Below, one piece after another: positions 58,561 through 64,000 of a DNA stretch of 64,000 nt. The translations under genes and the position numbers were made by a program. This stretch comes from Patiria miniata (Eukaryota; Echinodermata; Asteroidea; Valvatida; Asterinidae), in NCBI RefSeq assembly GCF_015706575.1, contig NW_024037056.1, positions 11,607,176-11,671,175 on the forward strand. Direction: 5' to 3'. Below the pieces are notes generated by a model. It was not told the origin of the DNA. It saw only the letters and a list, made by a program, of their open reading frames with translations, and did not search any database. How positions within the stretch are numbered: the stretch's first letter is position 1; each line of letters opens with the position of its first letter.

Positions 58561-60460
58561 TTGTATCCGCGTAGAAAAATCTCTCAAAGAAAATATCCTG
58601 GTTCAAATGATTAGTCGCAATTTAGTTATTAAGCTGGAACAAAAAAGAAAGAAAATGAATCAAGGAAACAAAAACATGTCATTTGTCTCAAAAGAAGATC
58701 TTCAAACCAAAAAAACAATTTCTATCCGTAAATAAGAAAAAAATCTTTTTTCTCAATTAATTTTCCAAAAAACTCAATCTGCGTCAAAATCCAAGACCAA
58801 AAAAAAAGTTAACAACCAAACAGGAAAAAAACCAAAATTAAAATCAAAATGAAAAAATAAAAATGAAATGAAACCCATACAGCACTAGAGGAAAATGACT
58901 CTTAAAGATACAGAAATGAACTAAAAACCTGTCACAAGAAAATAAGAAAGAAACAAATGGCAATTTAACAACAGCATTTTACAGCATATAAAACAAAACT
59001 CCTATATGAAACTACAAGTCCATGTACATTAGTATACTCTCGCCTTTTTATGCGACATATGGGTCCAAATACAATTTTGTCATTGTGCGCACGAGTGATT
59101 AACACTATGTGCACAAGGGATTAACACATTATAAACTTTAAGATCCTGCACAGTCCAATAGGTCATTATGTATGCAAATCCTCTGGACTGTCTAAACAAA
59201 CTATCACTTCTAGGAAGGGAGAAACAAATTTAGGACAAATGCTTGGTCTATACTAAATGAATGAGTACAGGTTGTACATGTACATAAAGTCAAAAAGAGC
59301 AGCTAAAAAAAACTAGAAAAATATGAAAATATAAACTCAAAATGCAACACATGAAACTTAAATGCAGGTAATCCTATAGACTCAAGTTATCAAAACCTCG
59401 ACAAACTTATATTACACAACTTATTAGCAAATCACACAACTTCAACACTTTCAGAGAAAAGAACACTTTCAATCCTTCCTCCATGAGTGAGCCAAAAGAA
59501 TAATCAAAATGGAATAAAAAGTGAACAGTAATCAAATGTTTCAAAACCACATGACTATAGTTAAAACTGTTTCGAGAAAAGATGGGAGACAAAAATTTCA
59601 TCTCGAAGAAACTAAAAAAGGATAATGAAACTGGATAAATGAGTATCCTAACGACAAATATGAAACTGGATTTATGCAATAATAACAAAAGTAATGAAAA
59701 CTCACCAATAACTGGACTAGCAGACAAACCCAAGCAGGGAAAACACTCTCCAGGTAGGAGGAAAATAAAAGGCTGTGATAACTTGTCTCTCTGCTGGTCT
59801 GCTGAACTAAAACTAAATGTGGCATGACGGCAGCTTTATATAGGGGGACTTGTGGGCTAAAATAAACAAACAGGGGGTCACACTACCAACAAAGGAAGGG
59901 GGACATCTAAACTTCAACTAAAATGATTTTCTGTTTCTTAGGGAGCTACTCCTATTTTATACAGTCTATGAAAATAGTATACACAAGGAAAATTTTGCCC
60001 TGCCACACGTACATATGAGCATTATGGTCATGTATATGTCCAAAGAACTGACCAGACCTAGAGCCGTACAAATGTAACATAAGGGTCGCGCCGTTTGGAA
60101 CTGAAATGGCGGATTATATGCATCAGTGCACACGTATAATAATGAACGGCCGTAATGTTTCAACAGTCTGAAGTTGTCGCAACTCTTTCTACATACGGCT
60201 CTGACCACGCCCACTAAACAGTGCCTCATGCTACCAAACTGGCGGTGCCTTTATGCACATGCTAATAAGGCAAATTAATTAGACTTGTTACAGTGTCAAA
60301 TTCTGTCTGTAACAAGGGCTACTGGCCGCGTATTTAATTTTTTTTTGCAGAATACATCGTATTTTCACAAATCACATCACGCACCCTAACATGAATATTT
60401 ATCAGCCATTGACGTCAGCTTTATCAGTTTGGAAAATTGTGATCTCCCAAAAATTTGTGC
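58560..60460. other. AT-rich intergenic stretch; one possible core promoter
   Basis: No gene recognised. On the minus strand, TATATAAAG at 59842-59834 is followed about 130 nt later by a donor-like GTGAGT at 59705-59700. This could be a first exon of an unseen transcript or chance. Confidence 0.25.
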
Positions 60461-60740
60461 ACATAAAATGGAGCCGTTTAATGGCGCCCTCATTTGTTGA
60501 ACAACTTTTAAGTCATATCTGAGTGAACGAGGGCGCTCTAGTGTGAGTAGAAACAGACCTAAACTCAAGGTTATTGGTAGTCACAACGTTAATGTACATG
60601 CTGTTGTGATTCAAAATAACTTATTTTCTATCTCTATTTTGTAAGATTAAAGTAAGGCACCAAACTGCTAAGTTAATTCTACTGTTTGAACCCAGAAAAT
60701 TGCGTCGTTACAGCTCCCCGCTATTCGTCCAAAATATGGC

Positions 60741-63535
60741 CTATTCCCTGGCAACGGCACAGATGTCAAAGTTCTGTAGCGACCTCACGGAGCTGTTTTT
60801 CACTACTGCGAAGGACACGGCGGGAACATGGTCGGGTTTCTTGATCGTGAAGTGATGCATAAGGTACGTGAAGAAGACGAAGAGCTCCATCTTGGCCAGG
60901 TGCTCTCCCAGACACATGCGGCGACCTACGGAGATTTGAACATGCAAACAGGACAGCAAATGACTACAAACAGACCTGCGGTCAAGTAGACTGGTTCCGG
61001 TTCAAACATCATATATTCTGCTGTGTGGAAACCAGTCTTCCTGGGTGACAATGCTAGACAATGGAAATTAATGCTGGACTTCAGTTTTCGAAAATGATTA
61101 CTTCATCACTAAAGTCGACGACCGATCACTTTCGTGTGATTTCTCATCAAAATTTTCAAAACAAAGTTTCGGTAGAAAAATAGCATTTGAAAAAAAATAA
61201 TGTATTGTACTGCAGCTCAAAATATGCTTGGACAACAGTGGTTAACGCTACGGCTATTTGCTCACCAGATCCGAATGGCATGAACTCCTCTCGGGGACGA
61301 AACTTGCCATCTCCATCAAGGAATCGCTCCGGACGAAACTTTTCAGGCTCTTCCCATACCAGTGGGTCGTAGTGGTTGTGCCAGATGTTACACATGATGG
61401 TCGTACCTTTGGGAATATTATAGCTGTTGAAGTAATAGCAAGATTGGGCAAGCCTAGTTAAAGCATGATCATGTACATGTACATGTACATGTACATGTAT
61501 ACCATTCTACACAGTGGGCCGGATTCAGGCCCTTCATTGGCGTTGTTTGGGTAGACCTATGCCATACAACTGCCCAGCTCACGAATGACTGTCAATCAGT
61601 GAATCGCTGAGTCAGTCAGTCAGGCATAAAGAAGGCTGGCACACTGGGACCAGCAAAAAATAATGACAAAGATTTTTATGTAGGTATTTCCTTTTGTTTA
61701 ACAACTGAACTAAAATACACAGCGTGAGTCTATCCACAACTCCGCTTACCCGGCGATGATGGTATCCTCTGTACTTCGGTGAGGCAGAGCCAGCGGTGTG
61801 ATGGTTCCAATGCGCTGAATCTCACACAACACTGCTTCCGTATACGGTAGGTCAGGCTTGTCTGCGATTCTGGGCAGTCGATTGCGACCAGTGACGTCAT
61901 CCAGTTCCTTCTGGACCCGGGTTTGTATCTCAGGGTACGCCATCATATACAGCATGCCCCATTGGAGAGTGGTGGCGGTGGTCTCGGACCCGGCCCCGAA
62001 CAGGTCGGCAACGATGTGCTGCAAATTCTCCGGTCGCAGAGCTGCATTCTCCACGCCCTGTTGCTCCTTAATTTTCCGCTCACTCAAAAAAATATCAACC
62101 AAATCTTCATGATGATTGGCAGTCTTCTCCTTGCTGTGCTCTTTCAAGAGTTGGTTGATGTGACCGTAGAAGTTCTTCAAGCTGGCGACATATGTCCGCA
62201 AATATGGGAGCATGGTCAGCTTGTTGAACACCGGTGAGAATTCGAACACGCTCCCTGCCCCAGCCTGCACAAAGACATCGTTTAGGACCTGAAGGAGGCG
62301 CTTAAACGCCGGGTCGGTGTACTGGAACCGTTTGCCGAACACCACCATGCTGATGATGTTAGAAACGGCATTGCCCAGGGCGTGCTTCGGGTCGTACGCC
62401 TTGCCGCCGTGTCTCTTGACCTCCTCAATGAAGATCTCGGCTTCTGTGACGATGTTCTGCTCGAATGCCGACTTGCCCACTCCGAGTTTCCTGAGAACGG
62501 TCATGGAGAAACGACGGAGCTCCACCCAGTTCTCGCCCGAGGATGCAAGGAAACCTGCAAAGGTGACAGTCCGAAGGCTCTAACAAATTACCCCAAAAAG
62601 GTGCATCACAGTACCTCGATCGTGTACTATCACAAGTGCGTGAGAGAGCTAGGCAAAAACAACGGGCTTGTTCCCCAATTATAAACAATTGTTTGTGTGT
62701 GGGGGAGGGGTCGGATCTTCTCCGCGTTATAGGGATTTCTCCATTGTTAAGTAAATTAGAAACGAGTTATGGGGACTGTCTGCTGTCCCCATAGTGTCTT
62801 CAGTCCCCATAGAACCATGGCACAAATCGTGTGTAGTCCCCACAACTAGGGAACAAGGATGTTTGTTGACATATTATACATCTTTTTTCTCTTTTCTTTT
62901 TTTGATTGTGGATTTTGTTCGTGATTTTTTTGTTTTTGAGCAAAGCTCAATTTTACCTTTCCCACGGGCAACCATCTCAGTCGTGTAAGCGGGTGGTCTG
63001 TCGCTGAGCTGCTGCCGAGAGAACGCCTCTTTCACCGTATGATGCCCATGCAGAACGACCACAGGTATTCCTGCCAGATTGATGCTTACAACATCACCGT
63101 ATCTAGTGGGATAGAAAACATTAATTCATAATTATAGTTGCACAAGGCAGTCATTATCACAATGAGCGAGAAGTTTGATGTTTGACGTAGCTAATGACTG
63201 AGGATTTAATCATTTGCTATTTAGCGCGCAGGCACATTAGTTACGTAAAGAATCAACCACTGCCGATGGACGTCGGTCGAACTAGCTTGCTGCATTAGTC
63301 AACCAATGGTCCTTGCTCGAACTTTTTCCTACCTGGCAGTCAGCTTCGAGATGTTCTCGTGCAGCTCGCCTCCGTACCACGTCAGTTGTGGGAGGTTTCC
63401 CAGGAAGGGCCAGCCCCAGGGCCCGGGAGGCAGATTCCGCGGTCGACGAAGGAACCGCAACACGACGAGAAACACGGCGATCCCGAGGAGAAGCGACCGA
63501 ACATCGAGGACGGTCAAGGCCGAGAGAATCTCCAT
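60741..63535 (-). CDS. cytochrome P450, CYP2-type (G5), 498 aa
   Basis: Exons: 63535-63333, 63102-62957, 62554-61750, 61423-61266, 60925-60741, the most compact gene of the array. The frame is open and has WVELR, AGSETT, EIQR, FRPERF and FGSGRRMCLG with Cys442. In exons 2-5 it is closest to G1: QQLSDRPPAY, REEFMPFG, RRMCLGEHLA and a QNFDIC tail. In exon 1 it is almost G2: 2 of 68 residues differ, against about 10 from G1. That mosaic suggests conversion of the exon 1 region. The start chosen is the ATG of MEILSAL, shared by all five genes; the open frame continues 19 codons upstream to a non-conserved start. Upstream it keeps the GC box. Confidence 0.93.
61467..61499. repeat. (GTACAT)n microsatellite
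   Basis: About five GTACAT units in G5 intron 3. Similar short runs occur near 14870 and 57300. Confidence 0.8.
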
Positions 63536-63617
63536 TGTGATTTCTGGTAAAAACAGGTCGTCAAAAAAAATTATTAGCAGTCGTGTTACCATGTGGGAGG
63601 CGGCACGCGGCGCAAGG

Positions 63618-63626
63618 CCACGCCCC
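63618..63626 (-). promoter_or_regulatory. GC/CACCC-type box upstream of G5
   Basis: CCACGCCCC lies about 83 bp upstream of the G5 ATG, matching the place of the boxes at G1 and G4. Confidence 0.4.
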
Positions 63627-64000
63627 TTGCCTCCAGGCGTGTATTCCTAAGGTTTAAGGAAAATACATATTGAGCATATTAAATAAAAGGCCCCACTTGC
63701 CCCCCCCCCCCCCTGCAAATGGGACCCTATGGGTTGCTCCTTCCATATTTAGGCTTACAGCTAGTAGATGCACCTAGTCACGATCTGTCATGGAAAGGTA
63801 CAAGTTCCTAACTTGATATACAGTGTAAATGTACCGGAGAATAGAAACAGCAGTTGTTTTATATCTCAAAATTGAAAACAAGTCACCAGTTCACCAGTTC
63901 CTTTGGATATCAGGCAGGGTGCGTGCGAGCCTAGCGTGCGAACTGGAGTGGTATGCTATCGTCACAATTGATTGCTACTACCCAGACGGGTAAACACGAA

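Noticed and set aside
58560-59830. Gene driven by the TATA-like box near 59838
   Set aside because: No coding exon or recognisable product follows on the minus strand; the sequence is AT-rich and uninformative.

Overview
The window is nuclear DNA of an animal. Genes are split by GT-AG introns, the non-coding DNA is AT-rich, and short non-autonomous DNA transposons and tRNA-derived SINEs are dense. A marine invertebrate deuterostome (an echinoderm, for example) fits the CYP2-type P450 cluster and the repeat style, but the organism itself is an inference with low confidence.

Left part (1-15.3 kb): most of one minus-strand gene, a DENN-domain Rab exchange factor that looks like DENND3. Fourteen exons could be joined with consistent phase at every junction, giving 729 codons from the start at 15322 to the left window edge. 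The 3' part, where DENND3 carries WD40 repeats, lies outside. The introns are filled with MITEs and SINEs.

Middle (15.3-22.3 kb): no gene recognised. The interval is a nest of terminal-inverted-repeat elements, several with clean target-site duplications (TSDs) and some inserted into each other.

Right part (22.3-63.5 kb): a tandem array of five minus-strand cytochrome P450 genes of the CYP2 type (G1-G5 from left to right). Each has five exons and an uninterrupted reading frame of 498, 497, 497, 504 and 498 residues. All keep the membrane anchor, proline-rich hinge, WxxxR, I-helix AGSETT, ExxR, PERF and a complete haem-thiolate loop. G2 and G3 sit on two adjacent copies of a roughly 7.3 kb segmental duplication. 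G4 is an older copy of the same lineage. G1 and G5 form a second lineage that flanks G2-G4. The proteins are probably ER-anchored monooxygenases; substrates cannot be read from sequence.

Most striking points: the G5 mosaic (exon 1 of G2-G4 type, the rest of G1 type); a 732-bp near-perfect palindromic element with a 9-bp TSD; a 688-bp element in G1 intron 1 whose empty-site outline is preserved in the paralogues; a TTAA-flanked MITE family whose central hairpin differs by paired changes between copies; MITEs lying 14-17 nt from DENND3 donor sites; and a 21-bp in-frame duplication in the F-G loop region of G4. No CRISPR array, rRNA gene or convincing functional tRNA gene was seen.
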